From: Streptomyces sp. AP-93
Lineage (GTDB): Bacteria; Actinomycetota; Actinomycetes; Streptomycetales; Streptomycetaceae
Direction: 5' to 3'
Length of the DNA stretch: 64,000 nucleotides
Assembly: GCF_022808175.1 (NCBI RefSeq)
Contig: NZ_JALGBX010000015.1
Span: 62,001 to 126,000 of the forward strand
The first letter of the stretch is position 1, and each line of letters begins with the position of its first letter. Shown one piece after another: positions 1-8,228 of the stretch. Under the pieces are notes generated by a model. It was not told where the DNA came from. It was given only the letters and a program-made list of their open reading frames with translations, and searched no databases. Position numbers and translations under genes: made by a program.

Positions 1-2
1 CC

Positions 3-158
3 GGCGCGCTCGCCAAGGCCTGCCACGCCGAGGGCGTGCTCGTCCTCACCTGCGGCACCTACGGCAACGTGCTCCGCTTCCTGCCGCCGCTCGTCATCGG
101 CGAGGACCTGCTGAACGAGGGCCTGGACGTCATCGAGGCCGCGTTCGCGGCCCTCTGA
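3..158 (+). CDS. gabT: 4-aminobutyrate aminotransferase, C-terminal part (cut by window edge)
   Basis: Only the last 51 codons are present; the start lies outside the window. The tail carries the LTCGTYGNVLRFLPPL signature and the usual ending of PLP-dependent class III GABA transaminases, which convert GABA and 2-oxoglutarate to succinic semialdehyde and glutamate. Its position beside polyamine uptake and putrescine oxidation genes fits a role downstream of putrescine breakdown, where 4-aminobutyraldehyde is oxidised to GABA. Family assignment is from motif recognition; the link to polyamine use is inference from neighbours. Confidence 0.85.
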   Translation, partial: GALAKACHAEGVLVLTCGTYGNVLRFLPPLVIGEDLLNEGLDVIEAAFAAL

Positions 159-323
159 TCGAACGTCTGACACAGGCGGTAGAACGCGGGGCCGTGATCT
201 TCGATCACCACGCGATCACTACCGCGGGTAACGGTCGGGCACTGTGAAGAAGGTGTGGGGGGCCGATGGCGGGAGCGTTTTCCCGCTGTCGGTCCCCCTT
301 CCGCTGCCGTACGGTTTCTGCAG

Positions 324-1172
324 ATGAGTGAGACACCCCGCTCCCGGGAATCCGGAAGCGACACCAGTACCGGGCTTCCCCAGCGCCGCACTGGGCATGC
401 GTTCGCGCACACTCCTCACCGATCGGACAGCCGTACGCCCCAAACCCCCCGGGGCGCCCGGCAACCCGGTCCGGGCGGCCGCCCCGGAACCACCCCCCCT
501 GTTCCGGGGCGGCCGGCCACTCTCCTCTCCGCGATCCCGGCGGCCTACGCGGTCTGCGTACTCTGCGTCGCGCTCTTCGCCCTGACCACCTGGCAGGTCC
601 TCGTGTCCGGGCCCCTGCTGGTCCCGGACGCCGGCCTCAGCCGGGCGCTCGTGCGCACCGTCCCCGACGCGGTCACCCAGCGCCTCTCCGACTTCGGCAA
701 CGTCCCGGTCGCGGTCCCCGTCCTGCTCCTCGCGGTGCTCTACGCCGCCCGGCGCGGCGATCGCCGGGGCGCGGCCGCCGCGGCGCTGGCCATGGCCCTG
801 GTACCGGCCCTGGTCGTCCCGCTGAAGGAGTGGACCGGCCGGCCGGGCCCGCTGGAGCCCTGGGCCTCCGGCTACTACCCCTCGGGCCACACGGCCACCG
901 CGTACGTGGCGTACGTGGGCGCCGCCCTGCTCGTGCGCCCGTACACCCGGGGCCGCTGGCCCCTGTTCCTCGCGGCCGCCCTCACCGCCCTGACGGCGGC
1001 GGGGCTGATCCTGCGCGGCTACCACTGGCCCCTGGACGTCCTGGCCAGCCTCCTGATGTGCACGCCGCTGCTGCTCGGGGTGCGCGCCGCCCGTACGGCG
1101 GCGGGGCCGGGGCGCGTGCGCCCCGGCCCCGCCGTGTCCGATTGCGACGGCGCCGGTCAGGCGCCGAAGTAG
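324..1172 (+). CDS. PAP2-family membrane phosphatase
   Basis: This 282-residue protein has a polar, proline-rich N-terminus (about 80 residues) followed by five or six hydrophobic segments. The phosphatidic acid phosphatase type 2 motifs are in order: KEWTGRP from K168, PSGH at 186-189 and RGYHWPLD with R231, H234 and D238. Such enzymes dephosphorylate lipid phosphates or undecaprenyl pyrophosphate at the membrane; the substrate here is unknown. The ATG at 324 is preferred because the upstream in-frame ATG at 255 would add an unusual extension. The stop overlaps the 3' end of the convergent chitinase remnant by 16 bases. Confidence 0.8.
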   Translation: MSETPRSRESGSDTSTGLPQRRTGHAFAHTPHRSDSRTPQTPRGARQPGPGGRPGTTPPVPGRPATLLSAIPAAYAVCVLCVALFALTTWQVLVSGPLLVPDAGLSRALVRTVPDAVTQRLSDFGNVPVAVPVLLLAVLYAARRGDRRGAAAAALAMALVPALVVPLKEWTGRPGPLEPWASGYYPSGHTATAYVAYVGAALLVRPYTRGRWPLFLAAALTALTAAGLILRGYHWPLDVLASLLMCTPLLLGVRAARTAAGPGRVRPGPAVSDCDGAGQAPK

Positions 1173-1545
1173 GCGTCGAAGTTCTTCGAGAACTCCCAGC
1201 TGCCGAAGCGGTCCCAGTTGATCGACCAGGTCATCAGGCCGCGCAGGGCGGGCCAGGTGCCGTGCGTCTGGTACGGCCCACAGTTCGTCTTCTTCGTCAG
1301 GCAGTCCAGCGCCTTGGTGACCTCCGCCGGGGAGGTGTGGCCGTTGCCCGCGTTGGTCGTGGCCGGCAGGCCGATGGCGACCTGGTCCGCGCGCAGCGGC
1401 GGGAAGACGCGGGCGGTGTTGCCGGCCACCGGGAAGCCGGTGAGCAGCATGTCCGTCATGGGATGAAGTCCGGGCCGCACTTGGCCTTCAGGGACTTCGG
1501 GGCCGAGATCAGGTTGACGATCACCAGGTGGTGTGTACACGTTGG
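1157..1545 (-). pseudogene. GH18 chitinase, 3' remnant with frameshift
   Basis: Reading the minus strand gives the C-terminus of a family 18 chitinase: LMTWSINWDRFGSWEF and ALDCLTKKTNCGPY are typical of secreted Streptomyces chitinases. A second frame immediately upstream continues the same protein (HLVIVNLISAPKSLK to GPDFIP). The two frames meet near 1461, where one base appears to be missing in a CCC-ATG context. Homology stops abruptly near 1545, about 25 bases before the integrase start. The N-terminal domain, signal peptide and DxxDxDxE catalytic motif are absent, so no active enzyme can be made. The matching promoter appears to survive at 3159-3187, on the far side of the integrase. Confidence 0.8.
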
Positions 1546-3100
1546 TAGTTCAAGGGGAGGGGCACACGCATGGCGAAACCGCTGGTAGACCTACTCGTCC
1601 GCAAGTCCCAGGTCGTTCGCGAGGGCGAGCTAGCCCTGACGCTGAGGGCCCAAGAAGACCGTGGCCGACGCTGGGCCCAAGAACACGGCTATGAAGTTCG
1701 GGAAGTCTGGAAAGAGAACCTGAGCGCTTGGTCTGACATCGAGCGACCCAAGCAGGATGCGGCCATGTCTGCTGTTATTGCAGGGGAAGTCTCGGCGCTG
1801 TGGTGCTTCGCTCTCGACCGATTCAGTCGCAAGGGTGCCGAGTCCGTCATCCCGCTACTGGGTAAAGCCCGCGTGATCTTCGACTACGAACAGCTGGACT
1901 CGTCGAACGAGCGGGACCGGCAATGGATTCTCCAGCGTTCCGAGGATGCACGCGCATATTCGCAACGCCTCTCCCATAACGTCCGGGCCACAAAAGCACG
2001 GCAGCGCAGCGAGGGCCGCTGGCTATCGAAGGCACCGTTCGGCCTCAAGGTCGATGAGGCCCGCAAGCTGAGACCGGACACCGAGGGATTTGCCGGAGCA
2101 GACTACTCGCCGTGGGAACTGGTCATGCGAATCTTCACGGACATCGCGGACGGCGTTTCCTGCCGCGCCCTTGCACGTACCTTCAACGCTGAAGGAGTCG
2201 CGGATATCACGGGTCGCACATGGCACGCCGGAGCCGTTCGGAAGATCGTCATTCACCCGGTTTACGAGGGCTGGCTTGCTATCAACCCCAAGAAGACCGA
2301 CCCCGTGGCTTATCTGAACGAGTCGGGCGACCGGGTCCGCTGCGTCCCCGACGACGTAGTCCCCCACATGGTCAGCACAGAGTTGGCAGCACGCGCACGG
2401 CAAGTACTCTCCGGGCACCTGCTGATGGACGGGACACCGGTTCCCGGACGCGCCAGCGCATTGCTAGCAGGACGGCTTACCTGCGAAGGGTGCGGCCGAT
2501 CAATGCTGGCAAGCGGGAATTCATACGTATGCCAGGCCAACCATTCGGGGGCTGAGTGCGCGGCCCGCGCTTCCGTATCACGGGTAACGCTCGAAAAATA
2601 TGTAACCGCCCGGTGGCTAGCTCGCATGTCTGCATCCGACCCGGAAGGCCCACTCATGTCCACAGTTGCGGGGCGCTGGACGGCTTTGCATCGGCCTACG
2701 GAAACCCAGGCCCTACGGGAGGCGCGCGCGGCCGTAAGCGAGGCCGAAGCAACGCTAGGCCGATTTCACGCCGACGACCGGACAGGCTTCTACGCGGGAC
2801 GCTCCGCGCGGTATCGCATGCCCGCAAAAACCGACGCCGAGAACCGGCTTACCGAAGCGGAGGAACGTCTTGCCGCGCTGGATACCGAGCGAGTCGATAT
2901 CACGTTCCTACTGGACGGCTACTTGGACCATTACTGGCAAACGGCGGGTCCAGCACTGAGGCGAGAACTCATTGCTACGGCGATCGACCGGATCCACGTG
3001 AGCAAGGCACCCGGCCGGGGCGTGCGACTCACTGACGACCGAGTTCGGATCGTATGGGCAAGCGGTGACGACGAGTAGCTATCGCAGCAGGTGAGCCCCG
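1546..3100 (+). mobile_element. Integrase-only remnant of an integrative element
   Basis: The segment between the chitinase 3' remnant and the chitinase-type promoter holds one complete gene, a large serine integrase, and nothing else. Its third-position GC is visibly lower than that of its neighbours, which suggests phage or ICE origin. Both edges carry a CAGGTG hexamer (near 1534-1541 and 3088-3094). This might reflect an attachment core but is too short to prove anything. No structural phage, relaxase or replication gene is present, so this is probably what a deletion left behind. Confidence 0.55.
1570..3078 (+). CDS. int: Large serine recombinase (site-specific integrase)
   Basis: This 502-residue protein is full length for the phiC31/TG1-like class. 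The N-terminal resolvase domain (about 1-150) carries the catalytic Ser13 in VRKSQVV and the DRFSRKG arginine motif. The recombinase domain follows (about 160-290), then a zinc ribbon with C305, C308, C321 and C330, then a coiled-coil stretch (about 375-430). Such enzymes join attP and attB without host factors and are encoded next to attP. A GGGGAGG ribosome site precedes the ATG. Codon use is less G/C-biased than in neighbouring genes, which fits acquisition. The frame is intact, so the enzyme may still be functional. Confidence 0.92.
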   Translation: MAKPLVDLLVRKSQVVREGELALTLRAQEDRGRRWAQEHGYEVREVWKENLSAWSDIERPKQDAAMSAVIAGEVSALWCFALDRFSRKGAESVIPLLGKARVIFDYEQLDSSNERDRQWILQRSEDARAYSQRLSHNVRATKARQRSEGRWLSKAPFGLKVDEARKLRPDTEGFAGADYSPWELVMRIFTDIADGVSCRALARTFNAEGVADITGRTWHAGAVRKIVIHPVYEGWLAINPKKTDPVAYLNESGDRVRCVPDDVVPHMVSTELAARARQVLSGHLLMDGTPVPGRASALLAGRLTCEGCGRSMLASGNSYVCQANHSGAECAARASVSRVTLEKYVTARWLARMSASDPEGPLMSTVAGRWTALHRPTETQALREARAAVSEAEATLGRFHADDRTGFYAGRSARYRMPAKTDAENRLTEAEERLAALDTERVDITFLLDGYLDHYWQTAGPALRRELIATAIDRIHVSKAPGRGVRLTDDRVRIVWASGDDE

Positions 3101-3158
3101 TGGGGGATGGAGCCGGGCCGCGCGCGGGGAAGCCGTGGGGCAAGGCGCAGCGGCGCCC

Positions 3159-3187
3159 AAGATGGTCCAGACCAATGTTCTTGTCAA
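3159..3187 (-). promoter_or_regulatory. Chitinase-type promoter with DasR-like operator (dre)
   Basis: On the minus strand a TTGACA -35 hexamer (3187-3182) is followed by the perfect palindrome TGGTCTGGACCA (plus-strand coordinates 3163-3174), which matches the known DasR-responsive element TGGTCTAGACCA at 11 of 12 positions. DasR is the GntR-family N-acetylglucosamine sensor that controls chitin use in Streptomyces. The element points towards 1157, where the chitinase remnant ends, but an integrase on the opposite strand now lies in between. The -10 region is weak by eye. Confidence 0.72.
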
Positions 3188-3648
3188 GGCTTCCCGCCGC
3201 CCCGCCCCGCGGTGCGCGCCGCCGCCTCGTGCATCGCGAGCTCCAGTACCGCCGGATCGGTGAGCGTGCCCTGCCCGTCCGGGACCACGAGCCAGCGGAC
3301 CCCGCCCGTGGCCCGGCCGGGGTACGGCACCACGATCCAGGTCCCGTGACCGGCTCCCCGTACGCCCGTCCCGACCCAGCGCGACGCCGTGCCCGGGGGC
3401 ACGAAAAAGCCCAGCCTGGAGTCGCCGAAATCGGCGAGCACCGGGCCGGGCCGCTCCAGCAGCGCGTCCAGCACTTCGAGGGTGGCGTGTCCCAGCTCCC
3501 CCGGCAGGATCAGCACGTCCCACCGGCGGCCGGCGGGCAGCAGGGCGACCCCGAGGGGGTTGCGCTCCCACTCCGACCGGCAGGCGTCCGGATCGGGCGC
3601 CACCGAGACCAGCCATTCCACTGCCGTTTTGTCCCCCGGGATCGTCAT
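3184..3648 (-). CDS. Conserved protein of unknown function
   Basis: This is a 154-residue soluble protein with no signal peptide or membrane segment. The phrase NPLGVALLPAGRRWDVLILPG recalls the start of Prim-Pol-like N-terminal domains found in small actinobacterial proteins, but no catalytic residues can be identified, so I do not assign an activity. It lies between the polyamine operon and the broken chitinase. Its stop codon overlaps the -35 element of the chitinase promoter, suggesting that the two genes were once neighbours on the same strand. Confidence 0.7.
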   Translation of the reverse strand: MTIPGDKTAVEWLVSVAPDPDACRSEWERNPLGVALLPAGRRWDVLILPGELGHATLEVLDALLERPGPVLADFGDSRLGFFVPPGTASRWVGTGVRGAGHGTWIVVPYPGRATGGVRWLVVPDGQGTLTDPAVLELAMHEAAARTAGRGGGKP

Positions 3649-3820
3649 CGCCCGGCCTCCGCTCTCTGTGGGTGAGGTGAAGCGTTCTCACAGGAGAGAG
3701 CGGGGCCGGGCGCGGGTATGACGCGGGTTTCCTTACTCCGTGGTGGTGAACCGGGTCACACGGCCGGGGCCGGTGTGCGCCAGGGGCGTGCGGGCATCTC
3801 TTACCCGATCACCACACCAT

Positions 3821-5239
3821 TCAGCTGTCGAAGCCGAGACCGAAGCGGTCCAGCGTCTTCAGCCACAGGTTGCGGTGCCCGCCCATCCGGTCGGCCCGGG
3901 CCAGCGACCACTTCGTCATCGTGATGCCGGTCCAGGCGAAGGGCTCCGGCGGGAAGGGCATCGGCTTGGAGCGGACCATCTCCAGCTCGGTGCGCTCGGT
4001 CTTCTCCCCGGCGAGCAGGTCGAGCATCACGTCGGCGCCGAAGCGGGTGGCCCCGACCCCCAGCCCGGTGTAGCCGGCCGCGTAGGCCACCTTGCCCGCG
4101 TGCGCGGTGCCGAAGAAGGCCGAGAAGCGCGAGCAGGTGTCGATCGCCCCGCCCCAGGCATGGCTGAATTTCAGCCCCTCCAGCTGCGGGAAGCAGGTGA
4201 AGAAGTGCTCGGCGAGTTTGAGGTACGTCTCGGGCCGGTGGTCGTGCTCGGCGTCGAGCTTGCCGCCGTACGGGTAGATCGCGTCGTAGCCGCCCCACAG
4301 GATCCGCCGGTCGGGGGTGATCCGGAAGTAGTGGAACTGGTTGGCGCTGTCGCCGAGTCCCTGCCGGTTCTTCCAGCCGATCGAGGCGAGCTGCTCCTCG
4401 GTCAGCTGCTCGGTCATCAGTGCGTAGTCGTAGACCGGGACGGTCAGCGGGCGCACCCGCTTGACCAGCGACGGGAAGATGTTGGTGCCCAGCGCCACCC
4501 GGCGGGCGAAGACCCGCCCGTACGGGGTCCGCACGGCCATCCCGGCTCCCGAGCCGGCCAGGTCCAGCCCGCGCGTGTTCTCGTAGATCCGCACGCCCAG
4601 CTCGAGGCAGGCCCGCTTCAGGCCCCAGGCGAGCTTCGCCGGGTTGAGCATGGCGACGCCGTCGCGGTCCCAGATCCCGCCGAGGAAGGTCGGGGAGTCG
4701 ACCTCGGCCCGTACGGCGTCCGCATCCAGCCATTCGGAGCGGCCGGCGAGGCCGAGCCGCTCGGCCTCGGCGTGGAACTCGCGGAGCTCCGCGACCTGGT
4801 GCGGCTCGGTGGCCACGTCGATCTCGCCGCTGCGCTCGAAGTCGCAGTCGATGCCGTAGCGGGCGACCGCCTCCTCGATGGCGTCGAGGTTGCGGGCGCC
4901 GAGGTCTTCCAGCGTGGCGAGCTCGTCCGGCCAGCGGGCCATCCCGTTGGCGAGGCCGTGGGTCAGGGAGGCGGCGCAGAAGCCGCCGTTGCGGCCCGAG
5001 GCGGCCCAGCCCGCCTCGTGACCCTCGATCAGTACGACGTCCCGGGCGGGGTCGCGCTCCTTGGCGAGCAGCGCGGTCCACAGGCCGCTGTAGCCGCCGC
5101 CGATGACGAGCAGGTCGCAGTGCTCGTCCCCGGTGAGGGCGGGCTCGGCGGCGGGCTTGCCGGGGTCGTCCAGCCAGTACGAGACCGGCTTCGCTTCGGA
5201 AAGAGATCGTGCAGCGGTGCGCATGGCGTCTGGGGCCAT
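3821..5239 (-). CDS. FAD-dependent amine oxidoreductase (DAO family, PuuB-like)
   Basis: The 472-residue protein has the Rossmann FAD-binding motif VIGGGYSGLWTA about 45 residues from the start, then GWAASGRNGGFC and a C-terminal GYTGLGVGATRFGAD motif. These are typical of the glycine oxidase/gamma-glutamylputrescine oxidoreductase group. It is the last gene of a minus-strand run with a complete polyamine ABC transporter and an aminoaldehyde dehydrogenase, so oxidation of putrescine or a glutamylated polyamine is the likely role (inference). The ATG at 5239 is chosen over a TTG at 5248 because AGGGAG lies nine bases before it. Confidence 0.85.
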   Translation of the reverse strand: MAPDAMRTAARSLSEAKPVSYWLDDPGKPAAEPALTGDEHCDLLVIGGGYSGLWTALLAKERDPARDVVLIEGHEAGWAASGRNGGFCAASLTHGLANGMARWPDELATLEDLGARNLDAIEEAVARYGIDCDFERSGEIDVATEPHQVAELREFHAEAERLGLAGRSEWLDADAVRAEVDSPTFLGGIWDRDGVAMLNPAKLAWGLKRACLELGVRIYENTRGLDLAGSGAGMAVRTPYGRVFARRVALGTNIFPSLVKRVRPLTVPVYDYALMTEQLTEEQLASIGWKNRQGLGDSANQFHYFRITPDRRILWGGYDAIYPYGGKLDAEHDHRPETYLKLAEHFFTCFPQLEGLKFSHAWGGAIDTCSRFSAFFGTAHAGKVAYAAGYTGLGVGATRFGADVMLDLLAGEKTERTELEMVRSKPMPFPPEPFAWTGITMTKWSLARADRMGGHRNLWLKTLDRFGLGFDS

Positions 5240-5261
5240 GTCTTCCAACTCCCTACAGGTG

Positions 5262-6068
5262 TTACTTGGGCTGTGCTTTCTTGCGGCGGTTGGCGACCAT
5301 CTGGCCGGCCAGCACCACCAGGACCGCGATGACGAACATCGCGGTGCCGATGACGTTGATCTGTACAGGCGTACCGCGCTGGGCCGATCCCCACACGAAC
5401 ATGGGGAAGGTGACGGTGTTGCCCGAGTTGAAGTTGGTGATGATGAAGTCGTCGAAGGAGAGCGCGAAGGAGAGCAGCGCGCCCGCCGCGATGCCGGGGG
5501 CCGCGATCGGCAGGGTGACGCGCAGGAAGGTCTGCACGGGTCCGGCGTAGAGATCGCGGGCCGCTTCCTCCAGGCGCGGGTCCATGGAGAGCACCCGCGC
5601 CTTGACGGCGGCGACGACGAAGCTGAGGCAGAACATGACGTGGGCGATCAGGATCGTCCAGAAGCCGAGCTGGATGCCCATGTTGAGGAAGAGGGCCAGC
5701 AGGGACGCGGCCATCACGATCTCGGGCATGGCCATCGGCAGGAAGATCAGCGAGTTGACCGCGCCGCGCCCGCGGAAGCGGTAGCGGACCATCGCGAAGG
5801 CGATGGCGGTGCCCAGCACCGTCGCGCCGATGGTCGCCCACAGGGCGATCTGGAGCGAGAGGGACAGGGACCCGCACATGTCGGCGACCCCGCAGGGGTC
5901 CTTCCACGCGTCGAGGGAGAACTCCTGCCAGGCGTAGTTGAACCGTCCGGTGGGGTTGTTGAAGGAGAAGACGGTGACGACGACGTTCGGCAGGATCAGG
6001 TAGGCGAGCGTGCCGAGCCCCGCGATCACGACGAGATTGCGGCGCAGCCAGGTGGTGGCGCTCTTCAT
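5262..6068 (-). CDS. potC: Polyamine ABC transporter permease (PotC-like)
   Basis: This 268-residue inner-membrane protein has about six transmembrane helices. The EAA loop EAARDLYAGPVQTFLRVTLP, where the ATPase docks, is near residue 165. It is the second permease of a binding-protein-dependent spermidine/putrescine importer. The ATG overlaps the stop of the upstream permease gene by four bases (ATGA), indicating translational coupling. Substrate is inferred from operon context and PotC similarity. Confidence 0.88.
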   Translation of the reverse strand: MKSATTWLRRNLVVIAGLGTLAYLILPNVVVTVFSFNNPTGRFNYAWQEFSLDAWKDPCGVADMCGSLSLSLQIALWATIGATVLGTAIAFAMVRYRFRGRGAVNSLIFLPMAMPEIVMAASLLALFLNMGIQLGFWTILIAHVMFCLSFVVAAVKARVLSMDPRLEEAARDLYAGPVQTFLRVTLPIAAPGIAAGALLSFALSFDDFIITNFNSGNTVTFPMFVWGSAQRGTPVQINVIGTAMFVIAVLVVLAGQMVANRRKKAQPK

Positions 6069-6997
6069 CAGACCAGGTCCTCCGTCCCCGCTCGGCGGAT
6101 GTAGATGGTGACCATGACGAGCACGATGGCCATGAGGATGAAGGACAGCGCGGCCGCCGTCGGATAGTCGAGGATGCGCAGGTACTGCGACTGGATGACG
6201 TTTCCGATCATGCGGGTGTCCGTGGAGCCGAGCAGTTCGGCGTTGACGTAGTCGCCGCTCGCCGGGATGAAGGTGAGCAGGGTCCCGGAGACCACGCCCG
6301 GCATGGACAGCGGGAAGGTCACCTTGCGGAAGACCGTGGCGGGCCGGGCGTACAGGTCCCCGGCCGCCTCGTGGAGGCGGGTGTCGATGCGCTCCAGCGA
6401 GGTGTAGAGCGGAAGGATCATGAAGGGGAGGAAGTTGTACGTCAGACCGCAGACGACCGCGAGCGGCGTGGCGAGGACGCGGTCACCCTCGGTCATGCCG
6501 AGCCAGCTGGTGACGTCCAGGAAGCCGACCGTGTTGAGGACGTCGACCACCGGGCCGCCGTCGGCCAGGATCGTCTTCCAGGCGAGGGTGCGGATCAGGA
6601 AGCTGGTGAAGAACGGGGCGATGACCAGTACCAGGAGCAGGTTGCGCCAGCGGCCCGCCTTGAAGGCGATCAGGTAGGCCAGCGGATAGCCCAGCAGCAG
6701 GCACAGCGCGGTCGCGGTGCCTGCGTAGAGCAGGGAGCGCAGGAACTGCGGGTAGTACTCGGTGAAGGCGTCCCAGTACGTCTGGAAGTGCCAGGTGACC
6801 TTGAAGCCCTCTTCGAGGGAGCCGGTCTGCACCGAGGTCGAGGCCTGGTAGATCATCGGCAGCACGAAGAAGACGAGCAGCCACAGGATGCCCGGGAGCA
6901 GCAGCCAGTACGGGACCAGCCGCTTCTTCAGGGACGGCTTGTGCACCGGAGGCTCGGCGGAGACGGCGACCTCGGGCAGGGTCGCGGGGGCGGTCAC
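6068..6997 (-). CDS. potB: Polyamine ABC transporter permease (PotB-like)
   Basis: This 309-residue permease has a cytoplasmic N-terminus of about 30 residues, six predicted membrane helices and the EAA loop EAAGDLYARPATVFRKVTFP. The GTG start at 6997 overlaps the potA stop (GTGA). The frame stays open further upstream, but that stretch only shadows potA. It should pair with PotC to form the channel of the polyamine importer, energised by PotA and fed by PotD. Confidence 0.87.
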   Translation of the reverse strand: MTAPATLPEVAVSAEPPVHKPSLKKRLVPYWLLLPGILWLLVFFVLPMIYQASTSVQTGSLEEGFKVTWHFQTYWDAFTEYYPQFLRSLLYAGTATALCLLLGYPLAYLIAFKAGRWRNLLLVLVIAPFFTSFLIRTLAWKTILADGGPVVDVLNTVGFLDVTSWLGMTEGDRVLATPLAVVCGLTYNFLPFMILPLYTSLERIDTRLHEAAGDLYARPATVFRKVTFPLSMPGVVSGTLLTFIPASGDYVNAELLGSTDTRMIGNVIQSQYLRILDYPTAAALSFILMAIVLVMVTIYIRRAGTEDLV

Positions 6998-8145
6998 GCG
7001 CTCTCCTCGACCGTCTCGATGCCGGCGTCGATGTCCTGTGCCGCGTCCAGCCCGAAGGTGTGGTCCGGGTTCCAGTGGAGTATCACGTCGGCGCCGGGGA
7101 CGAGGCGGGCGTCGCGCTCGATGTTCTGCACGTACACCTCCAGCTCCGGGCAGACCGGGCTGTCGATGACGAACTGGGTGGAGACGCCGATGAAGGAGGA
7201 GGCCGCGATCTTGCCGGCGACCTTGTTGCGGCCGGCCTCGACGGTGTCCTCGGCGTCCGCGTGGACCAGGGAGATCTTCTCCGGGCGCACCCCGACCAGC
7301 AGCTTGCCGCCGGCGCGGGGTGTGGTCGAACATCGCGCCGCCGGGACGCGCAGCTTCGTACCGGCCGAGGAGACGACGACGTCGGACGCGCCGGCTTCCA
7401 GGACCTCGGTCTCGATGAGGTTGGAGGTGCCGAGGAAGTTCGCCACGAAGGTCGTCTTCGGGTTCTCGTAGAGGTCGGCGGGGGCGCCGAGCTGCTCGAC
7501 GCGGCCGCCGTTCATCACGGCGACCGTGTCGGCCATGGTCATGGCCTCCTCCTGGTCGTGCGTGACGTGCACGAAGGTGATGCCGACCTCGGTCTGGATC
7601 CGCTTGAGTTCCAGCTGCATCTGGCGGCGCAGCTTGAGGTCGAGGGCGCCGAGCGGCTCGTCGAGGAGCAGCACCTGCGGGTGGTTGATGAGCGCGCGGG
7701 CGACGGCGACGCGCTGCTGCTGGCCGCCGGAGAGCTGGTGCGGCTTGCGCCGGGCGAACTGGCCGAGCTGGACCAGCTCCAGCATGTCGTCGACCTGCTT
7801 CTTGACCGACTTGATGCCGCGGCGGCGCAGCCCGAAGGCGATGTTCTCCGAGACGTCGAGGTGCGGGAAGAGGGCGTAGCTCTGGAAGACCGTGTTGACC
7901 GGGCGCTTGTACGGCGGCAGGTGCGTGACCTCGCGGTCGCCGAGGCTGACGGTGCCGGTGGAGGGCTCCTCCAGGCCGGCGATCATGCGCAGGGTGGTGG
8001 TCTTCCCGCAGCCCGAGGCACCGAGCAGGGCGAAGAAGGATCCCTGGGGGATGGTGAGATCCAGCGGGTGCACGGCGGTGAAGGATCCGTAGTGCTTGCT
8101 GATCCCGGCGAGGCGGACGTCGCCGCCTTCGGTCTTGTCAGTCAT
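6994..8145 (-). CDS. potA: Polyamine ABC transporter ATP-binding protein
   Basis: This 383-residue ATPase has Walker A GASGCGKTT (K48), signature LSGGQQQRVAVARAL, Walker B VLLLDEPLGALD and the H-loop VTHDQEEA. A TOBE-type C-terminal domain follows (about 290-365). Length and the C-terminal regulatory domain fit the PotA/CysA/MalK class. It is the third gene of the minus-strand polyamine run, 83 bases after potD and overlapping potB. Confidence 0.92.
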   Translation of the reverse strand: MTDKTEGGDVRLAGISKHYGSFTAVHPLDLTIPQGSFFALLGASGCGKTTTLRMIAGLEEPSTGTVSLGDREVTHLPPYKRPVNTVFQSYALFPHLDVSENIAFGLRRRGIKSVKKQVDDMLELVQLGQFARRKPHQLSGGQQQRVAVARALINHPQVLLLDEPLGALDLKLRRQMQLELKRIQTEVGITFVHVTHDQEEAMTMADTVAVMNGGRVEQLGAPADLYENPKTTFVANFLGTSNLIETEVLEAGASDVVVSSAGTKLRVPAARCSTTPRAGGKLLVGVRPEKISLVHADAEDTVEAGRNKVAGKIAASSFIGVSTQFVIDSPVCPELEVYVQNIERDARLVPGADVILHWNPDHTFGLDAAQDIDAGIETVEESA

Positions 8146-8228
8146 GGGCCTGGGCCTTCGGTGGTGTGTCGTGGAAGGGGCAGGTGCCGGTACGGGTGTC
8201 GTCGCCGGTGGGGACGCGGCGGGACCCG

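Noticed and set aside
1546..3100. Complete prophage or ICE at the integrase
   Set aside because: Only the integrase is present; the flanks are chromosomal genes on both sides.
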